Positions 1 through 10,172 of a DNA stretch of 64,000 nucleotides are shown in pieces. The notes below the pieces were generated by a model that saw nothing but the letters and a program-made list of their open reading frames with translations, did no database searches and was not told where the DNA came from. Every line of letters starts with the position of its first letter. Within the stretch, counting starts at the first letter, position 1. The translations under genes and the position numbers were made by a program. Where the stretch lies: contig NZ_JASCIR010000008.1 in the NCBI RefSeq assembly GCF_029968095.1, positions 62,001-126,000 on the forward strand, in the 5' to 3' direction. The DNA comes from Streptomyces solicavernae (lineage in GTDB: Bacteria > Actinomycetota > Actinomycetes > Streptomycetales > Streptomycetaceae).

Positions 1-671
1 AGCTGCTCGGCAGCGACATCCGCCTCGCCGTGATCCACACCGACATCGGCGAGGACGCCCACCGGGTCGACGCGCTGCTCCGCATGGGCGCGGCCGACCG
101 GCTCGCGGCGGGCGTCGAGGAGTTGCGGCTCTCCGGCGCGGAGGCGGTGGTGTGGGCGTGCACGTCCGGCAGCTTCGTCTTCGGCTGGGAGGGCGCGCAC
201 GACCAGGTCAGGGACCTGGCCAGGACGGCCGGCCTGCCCGCGTCCAGCACGTCCTTCGCCTTCGCGCACGCGGCCCGGGAGGTCGGCGCGGAGCGCGTCG
301 CGGTCGCGGCGACGTACCCCGAGGACGTGGCCGGGCACTTCGTCACCTTCCTGCGGGCGGCCGGCATCGACGTCGCCGCGATGCGCGGCAGCGGCATCAT
401 CACCGCGGCGGAGGTGGGCACTTGGGGGTACGAGGAGGTCCTTGCCCTGGCCCGCGCGGGCGACCACCCCGACGCGGCGGCGGTCCTGCTGCCGGACACG
501 GCCCTGCACACGGCGGCGTACGTCCGCGACCTGGAGCGCGAGCTGGCCAAGCCGGTCCTGACCGCCAACCAGGTCACGGTCTGGGAGGGGCTGCGCCTCG
601 CGGGACGAAGGGTGAACGCGCCGGCGCTTGGGGTGCTGTTCACGCGGGAGCCGATCGTGCAGGTGAGCTAG
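1..671 (+). CDS. Asp/Glu racemase / maleate isomerase-like protein, 5' end outside window
   Basis: The frame is open to the left edge (codons from base 3), so the start is missing; the GTG at 30 is internal to a continuing frame. The protein resembles the Asp/Glu racemase superfamily (maleate isomerase, arylmalonate decarboxylase). The first catalytic cysteine is present in the motif VVWACTSGSFVFG (TGC at 159-161). At the place of the second cysteine, usually within an LSCTNL-like motif, the sequence reads LLPDTALHT with Asp (GAC at 495-497). Family members use two opposed cysteines, or one in the decarboxylases, so isomerase activity is doubtful. Substrate unknown. The family call is solid; the enzyme activity is not. 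Confidence 0.75.
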   Translation, partial: LLGSDIRLAVIHTDIGEDAHRVDALLRMGAADRLAAGVEELRLSGAEAVVWACTSGSFVFGWEGAHDQVRDLARTAGLPASSTSFAFAHAAREVGAERVAVAATYPEDVAGHFVTFLRAAGIDVAAMRGSGIITAAEVGTWGYEEVLALARAGDHPDAAAVLLPDTALHTAAYVRDLERELAKPVLTANQVTVWEGLRLAGRRVNAPALGVLFTREPIVQVS

Positions 672-796
672 GGCCTAGCTAGGCCCTGTCCGGCTGGAGT
701 ACTGGGTTTCCCACCGCTGCGGGGAATAACCGGAGACGGCCTCCTGTTGGCGCCGGGTGCACACCCACGTACGTACGCAACGCAGGAGGCACCCCG

Positions 797-1860
<1,064 letters not shown>

Positions 1861-1882
<22 letters not shown>

Positions 1883-3777
1883 GGCCGTGTCCGGAGTGCC
1901 GCGATCCGTTCCGGCGGGACCGCGCGGGAGTAGAGCCAGCCCTGTCCGGTGTCGCAGCCGATCCGCCTGAGGCGTGCCGCCTGCCCGGCGGTCTCCACGC
2001 ACTCCGCGGTGACCGTGAGCCCCAGCTTGTGGGCGAGCTGCACCAGCGCCTCGACGATGGTCTCGTCGGCCGGATTGGCGTGCCCGCGCCCGTCGCCCGT
2101 CTCGTACTGGAAACCGCGGACGAACGAACCGTCCAGCTTCAGTACGGAGACGGGGAGCCGGCTCAGATAGGCGAGGTTGGAGTAGCCGGTGCCGAAGTCG
2201 TCGATGGCGATGTGCACGCCCATGTCGCTGAGCTCCTGCAGGGCCTGCAGCGGGCGCCCGGCCGAGCCCATCACCGCGGACTCGGTGAGCTCCAACTGCA
2301 GGAGTTCCGGCGCGAGTCCGGTCTCGGCAAGGATCTCGGCGACATCGGTGACCAGGTCGGAGTCCCAGACCTGGCGCACCGCGACGTTCACGCTGACGAA
2401 GACCGGCGGCAGGTCGGGCCGCTCCAGCTGCCAGCGCCTGGCCTGCCGGCAGGCGGTGCGCAGGACCCAGCGCCCGAGCTGCACGATCGAGCCGTCCTCC
2501 TCGGCAAGGGCGATGAACCGGTGCGGCGACAGCGTGCCGAACCGCGGGTGATGCCAGCGCACCAGCGCCTCCACCCCGCGTAGCGCCTCGTCCGCGAGCC
2601 CCACCAGCGGCTGGTACTCCAGGGCGAACTCGCCCCGCTCGACGGCCGGCCGCAGCGTGGACGACAGCGCCTGGCGGGTCATCCGGTGGGCGTTGCGCTC
2701 CGGGTCGAAGAGCGTCCAGCGGGCCTTGCCGTCCTCCTTCGCCCAGTACAGCGTCGTGTCCGCGGCCTGCATCAGGGCCGTCGTCCCCGTGCCCGCCGCG
2801 CGCCGCTCGACCACCCCGATCGACGCGGAGAGCGAGAGCCGCTGGCCGGACAGGTCGAAGGGGTCCTGCAGCGCGTACAGGACCTGCTCGGCGAGGTCGG
2901 CGACCTGGTCCGTCCCCGTCGAGTCCTCCACGAGCAGTGCGAACTCGTCCCCGCCGAGCCGCGCCACCAGCGGCGCCCCGCCCCGGCCGTACGCGGCCCG
3001 GTCCGCGCAGCGCGTCAGTCGCTCGGCCACGGCCGCGAGCAGCCGGTCGCCGGTGCGGTGCCCGAGGGTGTCGTTGACCGCCTTGAACCCGTCGAGGTCC
3101 AGATAGCAGAGCCCGATCCGCCCGGTCCCGCCCTCCTCGTACGCGGCCGACTCCAGGGCCGCCGCCAGCCGCTCGAAGAACAGGGTGCGGTTGGGCAGCC
3201 GGGTCACCGGGTCGTGCATCGTCACGTGCCGCAGCCGCGCCTGGAGCTCGCGGCGCGCGCTGACGTCCGCCACGGCGAGCAGCACCCCGCCGCTGTCCGG
3301 CATCGGCTCCACGGTCACCTGCGCCCACAGCGAGTGCCCCTCGGGGTGCTTGAGCCGTCGGGTGCAGCGCAGCCGGGCCTGCCGCCCGCGCAGCACTTCG
3401 CGGTACGTGTGCCACGTACGGGTGTCCGAGCCGAGGCCGACCAGGTCGGCGGCGGCCTGCCCGGTGAGCTCGGGGGCCGGGGTGCCGAGGAGGGCGCCGA
3501 GTGCGTCGTTGGCCCGGCTGACCCGGCCCTCGCGGTCGACGACGGCCAGGGCGAGGTGGGCGGCGTGGAAGGCGGCGCGGTAGTCGCGCAGCTCGGGGTC
3601 GGCGGGGCGCCGGTCGGCCGGGGGTGCCGGGGGTGCCGGGGGTGCCGGGGGTGCCGGGTGGCTGCCGGCCCCCGGATGGTGACGTTCCGTGACGTTCTGG
3701 GGTGTTGTGCCGGTCGGCTGTGCGGCGTGTGTGGTGGCCGTCGCCGTGGTTGCCGGCCCTTCGGACGTTCCGCTCAC
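1861..3777 (-). CDS. cdgA: PAS-GGDEF-EAL cyclic di-GMP turnover protein (CdgA-like)
   Basis: A 638-residue protein: Pro/Ala-rich N-terminus (about 15-60, with an encoded PPAP repeat), a PAS domain (about 65-190), a GGDEF domain with intact GGDEF at residues 275-279, and an EAL domain with EALVRW at 403 plus downstream ELTESAVM and DDFGTGYSN metal and catalytic motifs. Both cyclase and phosphodiesterase active sites look complete, so it could make or degrade c-di-GMP. The GTG at 3777 is preferred over the upstream ATG codons because GGGAG precedes it by six bases. Domain order and neighbourhood match CdgA (SCO2817 from memory), a diguanylate cyclase under BldD control. A perfect BldD-box match lies about 250 bp upstream. 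Cytoplasmic; no membrane segments seen. Confidence 0.85.
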
Positions 3778-4145
3778 CGCTCGCTCCCGTAGGGCAGTTG
3801 GTTCTCGTACAGGTCTGGGTCGGCCGGAAAGTGTGCCGATCATAGAGGCTGGTCGGAGCGCCGATCCAGCTCCGCCACGGTATCGAGTGCCCCTCGGGGG
3901 GATGTTCCGGATTCCCTTGCGGGGTAGGCCCGTTGACGTCTGACCGCTTCTGTCCGGACCGGTCCCTGCCCTGACAACCACTGATGCGACCCGACCGCTT
4001 CTCGGCCAAGCCGCTCACGCGCGGTGACGGTACGTGAACGCCTTCCGGAGGGCCCGCTCACTCGACCGGGGCACCTGAACAGGGCGAAGCAGGGCAAAAC
4101 GTCGCACGCTGGGTGGGGTGTTCCGCTGTCCCACCGGAGGTCGAC
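3778..4145. other. Intergenic region between cdgA and the metalloprotease gene
   Basis: A 368-bp divergent spacer. It holds the putative BldD box at 4025-4037 and GC-rich sequence with no convincing small gene. No clear -10/-35 pair could be assigned by eye for either gene. From 4159 the spacer runs into a direct repeat that is translated into the N-terminus of the metalloprotease. Confidence 0.5.
4025..4037. promoter_or_regulatory. Putative BldD box
   Basis: TGACGGTACGTGA matches the published BldD consensus TNAC-N5-GTNA at every defined position. It lies 248 bp upstream of the cdgA start codon and 109 bp upstream of the divergent metalloprotease start. BldD is a c-di-GMP-dependent repressor of development, and cdgA is a known BldD target in S. 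coelicolor, so the position is meaningful. The motif is short, and a chance match somewhere in 64 kb is possible. Confidence 0.6.
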
Positions 4146-5429
4146 GTGCCGCGTCAGCACCCCCTCGGGGGTCACCCTCGTGCAGGGCACCCCCTCGGGG
4201 GCCACCCTCGTGCAGGGGGGCCCTCGCCCCGCGCGCGCAGCGTCGCGGCCGTCCTCACCTCGCTCGCGGCCCTCGCCGCGACGTCCCTGGTGGCGGGCCC
4301 CGCGAGCGCCGAACCGTCCGCGGCCCCCTGCGCCCTGGAGCGCACCCCGGCACACCACTCGGAGGGCCTGGACACCTGGAACTCGGCCTACCCCAAGCCG
4401 GAGCGCCGCCTCGACGCGGTCATGGTCTTCCTGTCCTTCCCGGACTCAAGGCCCACGCTCACCCCCGCGGAGCTGGCCGCCGACCACTTTCCGGCCACCA
4501 GCCGCTTCTTCGAGCGCGCCTCGTACGGCCGGTTCACGCTGCGCGCGCACCCGCAGCCGGAGTGGACGACGATGCCGCGCAGCTCCGGCGCGTACGCCAT
4601 AGCGCGCGACTGGGACCCGGCCCACCGTCGCGCCTACCTCCAGGACGCGCTCGCCGCCGCCGATCCGAAGGTGGACTTCGGCGAGTACGACGTCGTCTAC
4701 TTCGTCGCCGACCCACAGGCGCCCGGCGTCGACTCGGACGCCACGAAGGTCGTCAACTTCGACCGGCCGCTGCGCGCCGACGGCACGGACATCCGCCGGG
4801 TCGTCACCGTCTTCGAGCGGCACCCGCCGGACCGGCTCGTCCTGGCCCACGAGACCGGCCACGTCTTCGACCTGCCGGACCTCTATCACCGGCCCGCGGA
4901 CGGCAAGGGCGACTGGGACACGTACGTCGGCGACTGGGACGTGATGGGAAGCCAGTTCGGGCTTGCGCCGGACCTTTTCGGCTGGCACAAGTGGAAGCTC
5001 GGCTGGCTCGACCCGGAGCAGGTGCGCTGTGTCCAGGGCGACGACGACGGTCTGGTCACCCTGGAGCCGGTCGCGGCTCCCGTCCCCGAGGGCCGCACCG
5101 GCGGCACGCGCCTCGCGGTCGTCCGTACGGGCCGTGACTCGGCGATCGCCGTCGAGGCCCGCAGCTCCGTGGGCAATGACCGGACGACGTGCACCGAGGG
5201 TGTCCTGCTCTACCGGGTCCGCAACGAACCGGCCTCCGGCGCGGGCCCGGTCGAGGTGATCGACGCCCATCCGGAGTCCGAGGCCTGCTGGGACGAGTCG
5301 GTCTACCCGCCGCTCGCGGACGCCCCGGTGAAGCTGGGGGAGCGCTTCACGGTGCCGGGGGAGTCGCTGGCGGTGGAGGTCGTGAAACGGTCCCGGTCGG
5401 GGGCTTGGACGGTGAAGATCACGACGTGA
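4146..5429 (+). CDS. Secreted M6-family-like zinc metalloprotease
   Basis: A 427-residue protein with a zinc-binding motif HETGHVFDLPDLY at residues 235-247 (HExxH plus a downstream acidic ligand), as in M6/immune-inhibitor-A-like metalloproteases. The GTG at 4146 is preferred because GGAGG lies five bases upstream; the only earlier in-frame start is the GTG at 4113. The N-terminus has an unusual His/Pro/Gly repeat (residues 5-25, GHPRAGHPLGG) from a DNA direct repeat, followed by a signal peptide core (about 32-55) ending ASA|EP, so the enzyme is likely exported by Sec and processed. Cysteines near both ends could form disulfides. Natural substrate unknown. Confidence 0.8.
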   Translation: MPRQHPLGGHPRAGHPLGGHPRAGGPSPRARSVAAVLTSLAALAATSLVAGPASAEPSAAPCALERTPAHHSEGLDTWNSAYPKPERRLDAVMVFLSFPDSRPTLTPAELAADHFPATSRFFERASYGRFTLRAHPQPEWTTMPRSSGAYAIARDWDPAHRRAYLQDALAAADPKVDFGEYDVVYFVADPQAPGVDSDATKVVNFDRPLRADGTDIRRVVTVFERHPPDRLVLAHETGHVFDLPDLYHRPADGKGDWDTYVGDWDVMGSQFGLAPDLFGWHKWKLGWLDPEQVRCVQGDDDGLVTLEPVAAPVPEGRTGGTRLAVVRTGRDSAIAVEARSSVGNDRTTCTEGVLLYRVRNEPASGAGPVEVIDAHPESEACWDESVYPPLADAPVKLGERFTVPGESLAVEVVKRSRSGAWTVKITT

Positions 5430-5464
5430 GAGGTGTGGTGGTTGCTCGCCGTGTCCGGGCAGCA

Positions 5465-5496
5465 CGAAGGCCCCCCGCTCACGCGAGGGGCCTTCG
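5465..5496. terminator. Rho-independent-type stem-loop
   Basis: Inverted repeat CGAAGGCCCC ... GGGGCCTTCG with a short GC-rich loop, between the metalloprotease stop (5429, plus strand) and the 3' end of tRNA-Lys (minus strand). It can serve transcripts from both sides. No clear U-tract, as is common in Streptomyces. Confidence 0.7.
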
Positions 5497-5504
5497 ACTG
5501 TCGG

Positions 5505-5578
5505 TGCGCCGCCAGGGACTCGAACCCCGGACCCGCTGATTAAGAGTCAGCTGCTCTAACCAACTGAGCTAGCGGCGC
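5505..5578 (-). tRNA. tRNA-Lys (anticodon CTT)
   Basis: A cloverleaf can be folded: acceptor GCGCCGC pairing with GCGGCGC, a D-arm from TAGCTCAGTTGG, anticodon loop CTCTTAA giving CTT (reads AAG), and a T-arm with loop TTCGAGT. Discriminator A at 5505; the 3' CCA is not encoded. The upstream same-strand coding sequence ends inside the first ten bases of this tRNA, so the two may share a transcript that must be processed. Confidence 0.95.
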
Positions 5579-6228
5579 CTGCTGACGTCGTAGACCCTAG
5601 CATCCTGGTCGGCGGGAGGAAAAATCGATATGCGGACCGCCCCACCGGCCAACGCGCGGGCCACGCGGACGCTCGCCCAGAGCAGCGCCTCGGGCCCCGG
5701 GAGCCACGGATGGCGAGTGTCGGGCGCGACCAGCCAGCGGGAGCCGAGACGTTCCGTGGGGGCGGTTTCGTCGGGCGGGGTGAGCGGCGGGACGGTCACC
5801 GCGTCGCCGGTGCCGTGGCAGAGCGGGGCCGGTACGGCGGGGCTCCACTCCTCCCAGGCGAGCAGGGACGGCAGGCGCTGCGCGGTGCCGGGGGCGGCGA
5901 AGACCAGCATCCGGCCGCGGTGCGCGGCGACCGGGCCGGAGCCGGGGCCCTCGTCCCACAGCCGGTCGAGCATGCGCCGGCCGAAGACGGCGGGCACGCT
6001 CACCACGTCGAACGCGGAGCCGCAGGGCAGTACGACCGGGGCGTGCGGGCGGGACTCCCAGAGCGCGAGCGTGCTGCGCGGGTGCGTGGACGCGGAGGCT
6101 AGCCAGCTCGCGCCGTCGGCGGTGACCACGGTGGCGCGGTCGAGGACGGCCGTCGCCGCCGCGGTGGTGGTGGTGGCGGGTGCGGGTGTGGGTGCGGGTT
6201 CGCTGAGGTGGCTCCGGCGTGCGCTCAT
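5569..6228 (-). CDS. Bifunctional DNA primase/polymerase (PrimPol)-like domain protein
   Basis: A 219-residue protein if started at the ATG at 6228; an in-frame start at 6324 would add 32 residues with no better ribosome site. Thr/Ala/Pro-rich N-terminus (about 10-30), then a region with LPCGSAFDVVSVPAVFGRRML that resembles the N-terminal half of actinobacterial PrimPol-like proteins. I could not assign a catalytic metal triad, so it may be a degenerate, non-catalytic member. The TAG stop (5569-5571) lies inside the 5' end of tRNA-Lys, a 10-bp overlap on the same strand. Function unknown. Confidence 0.7.
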   Translation of the reverse strand: MSARRSHLSEPAPTPAPATTTTAAATAVLDRATVVTADGASWLASASTHPRSTLALWESRPHAPVVLPCGSAFDVVSVPAVFGRRMLDRLWDEGPGSGPVAAHRGRMLVFAAPGTAQRLPSLLAWEEWSPAVPAPLCHGTGDAVTVPPLTPPDETAPTERLGSRWLVAPDTRHPWLPGPEALLWASVRVARALAGGAVRISIFPPADQDARVYDVSRRR

Positions 6229-6328
6229 GTCCGACAGGTTTACCGGGAGCGACCGCTCCGTTCCTGTGGGTTGCCGGAAACGGGGACAGGTCGGGGCGGT
6301 ATGGAGTATCTTGCCCGTCGGCATATGC

Positions 6329-6402
6329 CAGTTGAGCGTGTACGGGACTGCTTGATCGTGTACGGGACTGCGCCGGTTGAGCGTGTACGGGACTGCGCCG
6401 GC
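6329..6402. repeat. Three direct copies of GTGTACGGGACTGC
   Basis: Within the 203-bp gap between the PrimPol-like gene and the 113-residue gene, the 14-mer GTGTACGGGACTGC occurs three times, twice preceded by GGTTGAGC. No coding function seen. Confidence 0.6.
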
Positions 6403-6431
6403 CCTGCGCCCCGGCTGCCGGGCTCAGAGGC

Positions 6432-6773
6432 TCACTGGTGGCCTCCGGAACGCAGCAGCTCCCGGCCGAACTCGACCATCTTCTTCGCGTAGTCCTCGGT
6501 CCAGTCCGCGCGCTCCGCGATCGCCGCCGTCGTCAGCCGGTCGAAGCGGCCGGGGTCGGCGAGCTGGGCCGCCGCGATCGCCTGGAACTCCATCGAGCGG
6601 TCGGTGGCCGTGCGGAACGCGAGCGTCAGCTCCGTCGCCCGCGCGAGCAGTTCGCGGGGGTCCTCCATCGACTCCAGGTCGAAGAAGTGCTCCGGGTCGG
6701 CGGTGGCCTCCATCGGCTCGAACAGCAGCGGTGCGGGTCGCAGCCGCGCCTGTGCCCGCTCGGGCTCCGCCAT
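6432..6773 (-). CDS. Hypothetical protein, 113 residues
   Basis: The start is set at the ATG at 6773, preceded by GGAGG with a five-base spacer; the frame is open further upstream, but that part is low-complexity repeat DNA (6785-6895). The product is acidic and mostly helical, with no cysteine, no signal peptide and no membrane segment. It contains the segment EHFFDLESMEDPRELL and a C-terminal DYAKKMVEFGRELL helix. It lies downstream of the helicase operon on the same strand with a 205-bp gap, so it may be a late member of that transcript or independent. I do not recognise a family. Confidence 0.6.
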   Translation of the reverse strand: MAEPERAQARLRPAPLLFEPMEATADPEHFFDLESMEDPRELLARATELTLAFRTATDRSMEFQAIAAAQLADPGRFDRLTTAAIAERADWTEDYAKKMVEFGRELLRSGGHQ

Positions 6774-6784
6774 GCCTGCCTCCT

Positions 6785-6895
6785 GTGCGTACGTGCTTGT
6801 GCTTCGGTGCTTGTGCTTCGGTGCGTTTGCTTCGTGCCTGTGCGTCGGTGCGTGTGTGTCGGTGCGCTGTGCCTGTGCGTCGGTGCGCTCGCCCC
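6785..6895. repeat. Degenerate short repeats (GTGCKTCGGTGC type)
   Basis: The spacer between the helicase gene and the 113-residue gene holds about eight degenerate 10-14-base units such as TGTGCTTCGGTGC and GTGCGTCGGTGC. It has no start codon with a plausible ribosome site for a separate protein. Confidence 0.6.
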
Positions 6896-6978
6896 GGCGC
6901 GTGTGGTTCGGTCCTGGCGCTTTCACCGGGCCGTCTTCCATTGTCCAGCCGCCCGCAAGACCGCCTCACCGGGCGGGC

Positions 6979-8418
6979 CTACGGCCGGTACGGCACCCGG
7001 TGCTCCGCCAGGTGGGAGAGGACCGCGTGGTTCGCCTCCCAGCCGTCCGGGAACTTCACGGTGACGCCCAGCTGCACCGGCTCCGTCGACGGGTGCTCGT
7101 CAAGCAGCTCGGCTACGCCCGCGCGGCACACCACGATGCAGGCCTGCCGGTGCCGGGACGCGAGCACGCACAGGCGGCCCGTCTCCAGGTGGAACGCCGT
7201 GGCGTCGGGGCGGCCGGAGAGCGGGTGCAGGACGACCGTCACGTCGTACTCCCGGCCCTGGAGGCGGTTGGCGGTGTCCACCGTGACGCCCGTGACCGCC
7301 GGCTCGGCGAGGGCCGCGCGGACCGCCGCCGCCTGGTCGCGGTGCGCGGTGCCGACGGCGATGCGGTCGGCGGTGAGCGGCGCCGGGTCGGGGGAGCGCT
7401 CGCTGACCGTGGCGCCGCCCCGGTCCAGGAGGCGGCGGACGACCTCGGCGACCGCACGTACCGCCTCCGGGTCCGTACGCGGAGTGTGCCGCGCGGGCAG
7501 TTCGAGCAGGCCCCAGCCGGAGGCCGCCGCCTCGTCGAGGACGCGGTCGGGACCGCTGCCGTCCGACGGGACCCCGAACGACAGGCTCCGGTCCCCGTGG
7601 TCCGTGCCCGAGCGGAACCGGGTGTACGGATAGAACGCGTCGCTGACCAGCGGCGCGGCCGAGGCGGGCAGCCGCCAGGACACCGGCAGGCGGTGCTGCG
7701 GCAGGCTCGGGTTGTGCGCGAGCAGCGTGGACACGGCGCTCGCCGACGGGTCGTACGAAAGCCCCGCCCACTGCTCGCTGCCGACGATCGCGAACGGGTC
7801 GAGCTGGCCCGGGTCACCCACGAACAGCGCCCGCTCGAAGAGCCCGGCCACGGCGAGCAGCGCGTCCGACCGCATCTGGTACGCCTCGTCCACGATGGCG
7901 TGCCGCCACGGCTCGACGTTCTTGACGTGCGCCCACTTCGCGGCCGTGGAGATCACCACGTCAAGGCCTGCCAGGTCGGCCGCCTTGGCCGACTTGCGTA
8001 CGTGCTCCAACTCGTCGAGCGCCTTGTCGTACGGGTCGGCGTCGCTGCTGTGCAGGCGGCCGACCGGGAGGTCCGGCTGCTTCTCGGCGAGCCGCAGGAC
8101 CAGGTCGTCCACCTGGGCGTTGGTCTGCGCGACCACCATCAACGGGCGGCCCGCGGCGGCCAGTTCGAGCGCGGCGTTCACCACCAGCGTCGACTTGCCC
8201 GCGCCCGGGGGCGAGTCCACGACGACGCCGCGGGCCCCGCCGTGCAGCGTGTCGTGGAGGATCGCCGCGGTGGCGCGGGCGGCCTCGGCGGACGGGTCGA
8301 AGGCGGATCGGTCGAAGGGGGATCGGTCGAAGGTGGATCGGTCGAAGGTGGATGGGCCGAAGACGGATGGGTCGAAGGAGGCGTCCGCCCGGTGCGTACG
8401 CGTGGGGTCGGGGATCAC
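6979..8418 (-). CDS. Superfamily 1 DNA/RNA helicase-like ATPase
   Basis: A 479-residue protein. Walker A SPPGAGKST at about residues 69-77, Walker B IVDEAYQM at about 175, motif III GDPGQLDP at 201-208, and late motifs TANRLQGREYD and ASRHRQACIVV place it in the UvrD/Dna2-Upf1 type of SF1. The N-terminal tail (15-43) is a FDRS/FDPS tetrapeptide repeat encoded by tandem DNA repeats at 8297-8383. The GTG start at 8418 overlaps the stop of the upstream 560-residue gene (GTGA), so translation is coupled. With the RecB-like nuclease two genes upstream it probably forms a DNA-processing system; polarity and substrate unknown. Confidence 0.85.
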   Translation of the reverse strand: MIPDPTRTHRADASFDPSVFGPSTFDRSTFDRSPFDRSAFDPSAEAARATAAILHDTLHGGARGVVVDSPPGAGKSTLVVNAALELAAAGRPLMVVAQTNAQVDDLVLRLAEKQPDLPVGRLHSSDADPYDKALDELEHVRKSAKAADLAGLDVVISTAAKWAHVKNVEPWRHAIVDEAYQMRSDALLAVAGLFERALFVGDPGQLDPFAIVGSEQWAGLSYDPSASAVSTLLAHNPSLPQHRLPVSWRLPASAAPLVSDAFYPYTRFRSGTDHGDRSLSFGVPSDGSGPDRVLDEAAASGWGLLELPARHTPRTDPEAVRAVAEVVRRLLDRGGATVSERSPDPAPLTADRIAVGTAHRDQAAAVRAALAEPAVTGVTVDTANRLQGREYDVTVVLHPLSGRPDATAFHLETGRLCVLASRHRQACIVVCRAGVAELLDEHPSTEPVQLGVTVKFPDGWEANHAVLSHLAEHRVPYRP

Positions 8419-10097
8419 AGCACGTCCTCCGGGGTCACCGGATCGGGGGCCTCCGCGCCCTCGCCCGGCGGGCCGCCATGGGTCCAGGGGGTGTCGTCGG
8501 GTTCGGGGAGCGAGGGGCCGCCGCGCGGTGCGTGCTCGAAGAGCGTCCAGACGATCCGGTCGCCCTTCACCGGCACGGAACCCTCCTCGGGCTCCTTGCC
8601 GCGGCCCATCTTGTCCAGGATCCGCAGGACCACACCGCCCTCCTCGTCGTACCCCACGAACTGGGCGCTCTGCGGTTTGCCCGCGAGGGAGCGGTGGACC
8701 TTCGCGCGCTCGGCGAGGTGCGGGGCGTCGTCCGTGCGCAGCGTGACCAGAGGGCGGGGGCTCGGGCGCGCGCTGTCGGTGTACGCCATCACGATCTCGG
8801 TGACCTCGCCGCCGAAGGCCTCGCCGGACAGCCGCCGCCCGGCCATCACCAGCGGGTCGTCGAGCGCCTCCTGGGCTTCGAGGCGGGCCTGGGCGGTCTC
8901 GCGCGTGGCCAGCTTGTTGGCCGCCGTGACCGCGTCGTCCACGCGGGGCTGCGGCGGCTCCCCGGCGAGGACGCGGTCGCGGTGGCCGGTGTACGACCAG
9001 CGGTCCCTGGTCCAGCGCTCGGCGGCGCGCTCGCCCTCGGGCAGGGCGGCGAGCAGGTCGAGGCCGCGCCACACGGCGTCCCAGGTGGGGCGCGTACGGC
9101 TCTCCACCAGGGCGGCGATCTCCCGCTCGGCGGCGGCGAGTTCGGCCAGGTGGCGGTCGGCGGCGGGGCCGTCCTCGGCGGCCGCGACGGCCGTACGCGC
9201 CCGGTCGTACCGCTCCATGGCCGGGGCGAGCAGCTTGTTGTCGAACGCCGGGTCGGTGGCCGGGCCCGCGGGCGGGCAGAGCAGCTGGCCGGCGGCGTCC
9301 CGCGCGGTCTCGGCGCGCAGCGCGGCCGCCGCGCCCAAGCCTTCGGCTTTGCTTTCGCCTTCGCTTTCGCCTTCGCCTTCGCTTTCGCCTTCGCCGGAAC
9401 CGTCGCCCGAGACCGTGCCCGAACCGTCGCCCGAGCCTTCGCCGGGCGGGTCGATCCAGGCGAGCAGCGCGCCGAGGTGCTGGTCCTCCAGGCTCGACTG
9501 GCCCGTCGCCCAGTGCCGGGAGAGCAGCTCCGTCATCGCGGCGACCAGCGCCGAGCCCGGCACCCGGGCCCGCTCCGCGAAGTGCGTCAGCCAGCGGCCG
9601 AGCAGCGGCACGCGCGGGGGCGCCGGATACGGGGCGTCCGGGTCCTGCTCGGCCGTGCGCCGGAACCTCATGGAGCGCCCGAGGAGCCGTACGAACTCGA
9701 TGCCCGCGCGGCTCGGCACGATCAACTGCGGGGCGTCCGCGCACAGTTCGGTCTCGACCTTGACCCGCTTGCCGGTCTCCGGGTCCGTCTCGGTGCGCTC
9801 GGCGGGCTCGGTGTCGTCCGCGAACGAGTCGACGTACGGCAGGAGTTCCTCGGCGAGGTCGGCCAGGAACGCGAAGCGCAGGTCGCGGTCGCGGGGCTGC
9901 GGCACGACGAGCAGCCGGGGCCGGTCCCGGTCCGCGCCGACCAGGGCGCCGAGGGGCGCGCCCGCCTCGCCCGCGGTGGTGAGCGGCACGAACACCAGGG
10001 GGCGGGCGGCCAGATGGCGGTGCCGGACGGTGGCGAGCGGCTGCGCCCGGCCAGACTCGACGGCCTCCATCCGCGCCAGGGTGTGGATCAGCGACAT
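8415..10097 (-). CDS. Conserved-looking 560-residue protein of unknown function in nuclease-helicase operon
   Basis: ATG at 10097, ending in the GTGA overlap with the helicase start. I see no recognised catalytic motif. The N-terminal 120 residues look like a compact alpha/beta domain (RPLVFVPLTT, RPRLLVVPQPRDRD). The middle carries a Ser/Glu/Gly-rich linker (about 215-250) from hexanucleotide repeats around 9345-9440, and the C-terminal third includes TEIVMAYTDSARP and VRHRH/HRSLAGKPQSAQFVGYDE segments that could be beta-rich. Its place between a nuclease and a helicase with overlapping genes suggests a scaffold or DNA-recognition subunit. This is inference only. Confidence 0.75.
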   Translation of the reverse strand: MSLIHTLARMEAVESGRAQPLATVRHRHLAARPLVFVPLTTAGEAGAPLGALVGADRDRPRLLVVPQPRDRDLRFAFLADLAEELLPYVDSFADDTEPAERTETDPETGKRVKVETELCADAPQLIVPSRAGIEFVRLLGRSMRFRRTAEQDPDAPYPAPPRVPLLGRWLTHFAERARVPGSALVAAMTELLSRHWATGQSSLEDQHLGALLAWIDPPGEGSGDGSGTVSGDGSGEGESEGEGESEGESKAEGLGAAAALRAETARDAAGQLLCPPAGPATDPAFDNKLLAPAMERYDRARTAVAAAEDGPAADRHLAELAAAEREIAALVESRTRPTWDAVWRGLDLLAALPEGERAAERWTRDRWSYTGHRDRVLAGEPPQPRVDDAVTAANKLATRETAQARLEAQEALDDPLVMAGRRLSGEAFGGEVTEIVMAYTDSARPSPRPLVTLRTDDAPHLAERAKVHRSLAGKPQSAQFVGYDEEGGVVLRILDKMGRGKEPEEGSVPVKGDRIVWTLFEHAPRGGPSLPEPDDTPWTHGGPPGEGAEAPDPVTPEDVL

Positions 10098-10172
10098 GCG
10101 GCTCGCCCTTCCGTACGTGCGTGGGCGCGGGGCGTGCGTGCGTGGGTGCGGGTCGTGCGTGCGTGGGCGGGG

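Noticed and set aside
5505..5578. Integrated element at tRNA-Lys or tRNA-His
   Set aside because: No integrase, no repeated tRNA 3' end and no change of composition beside either tRNA.
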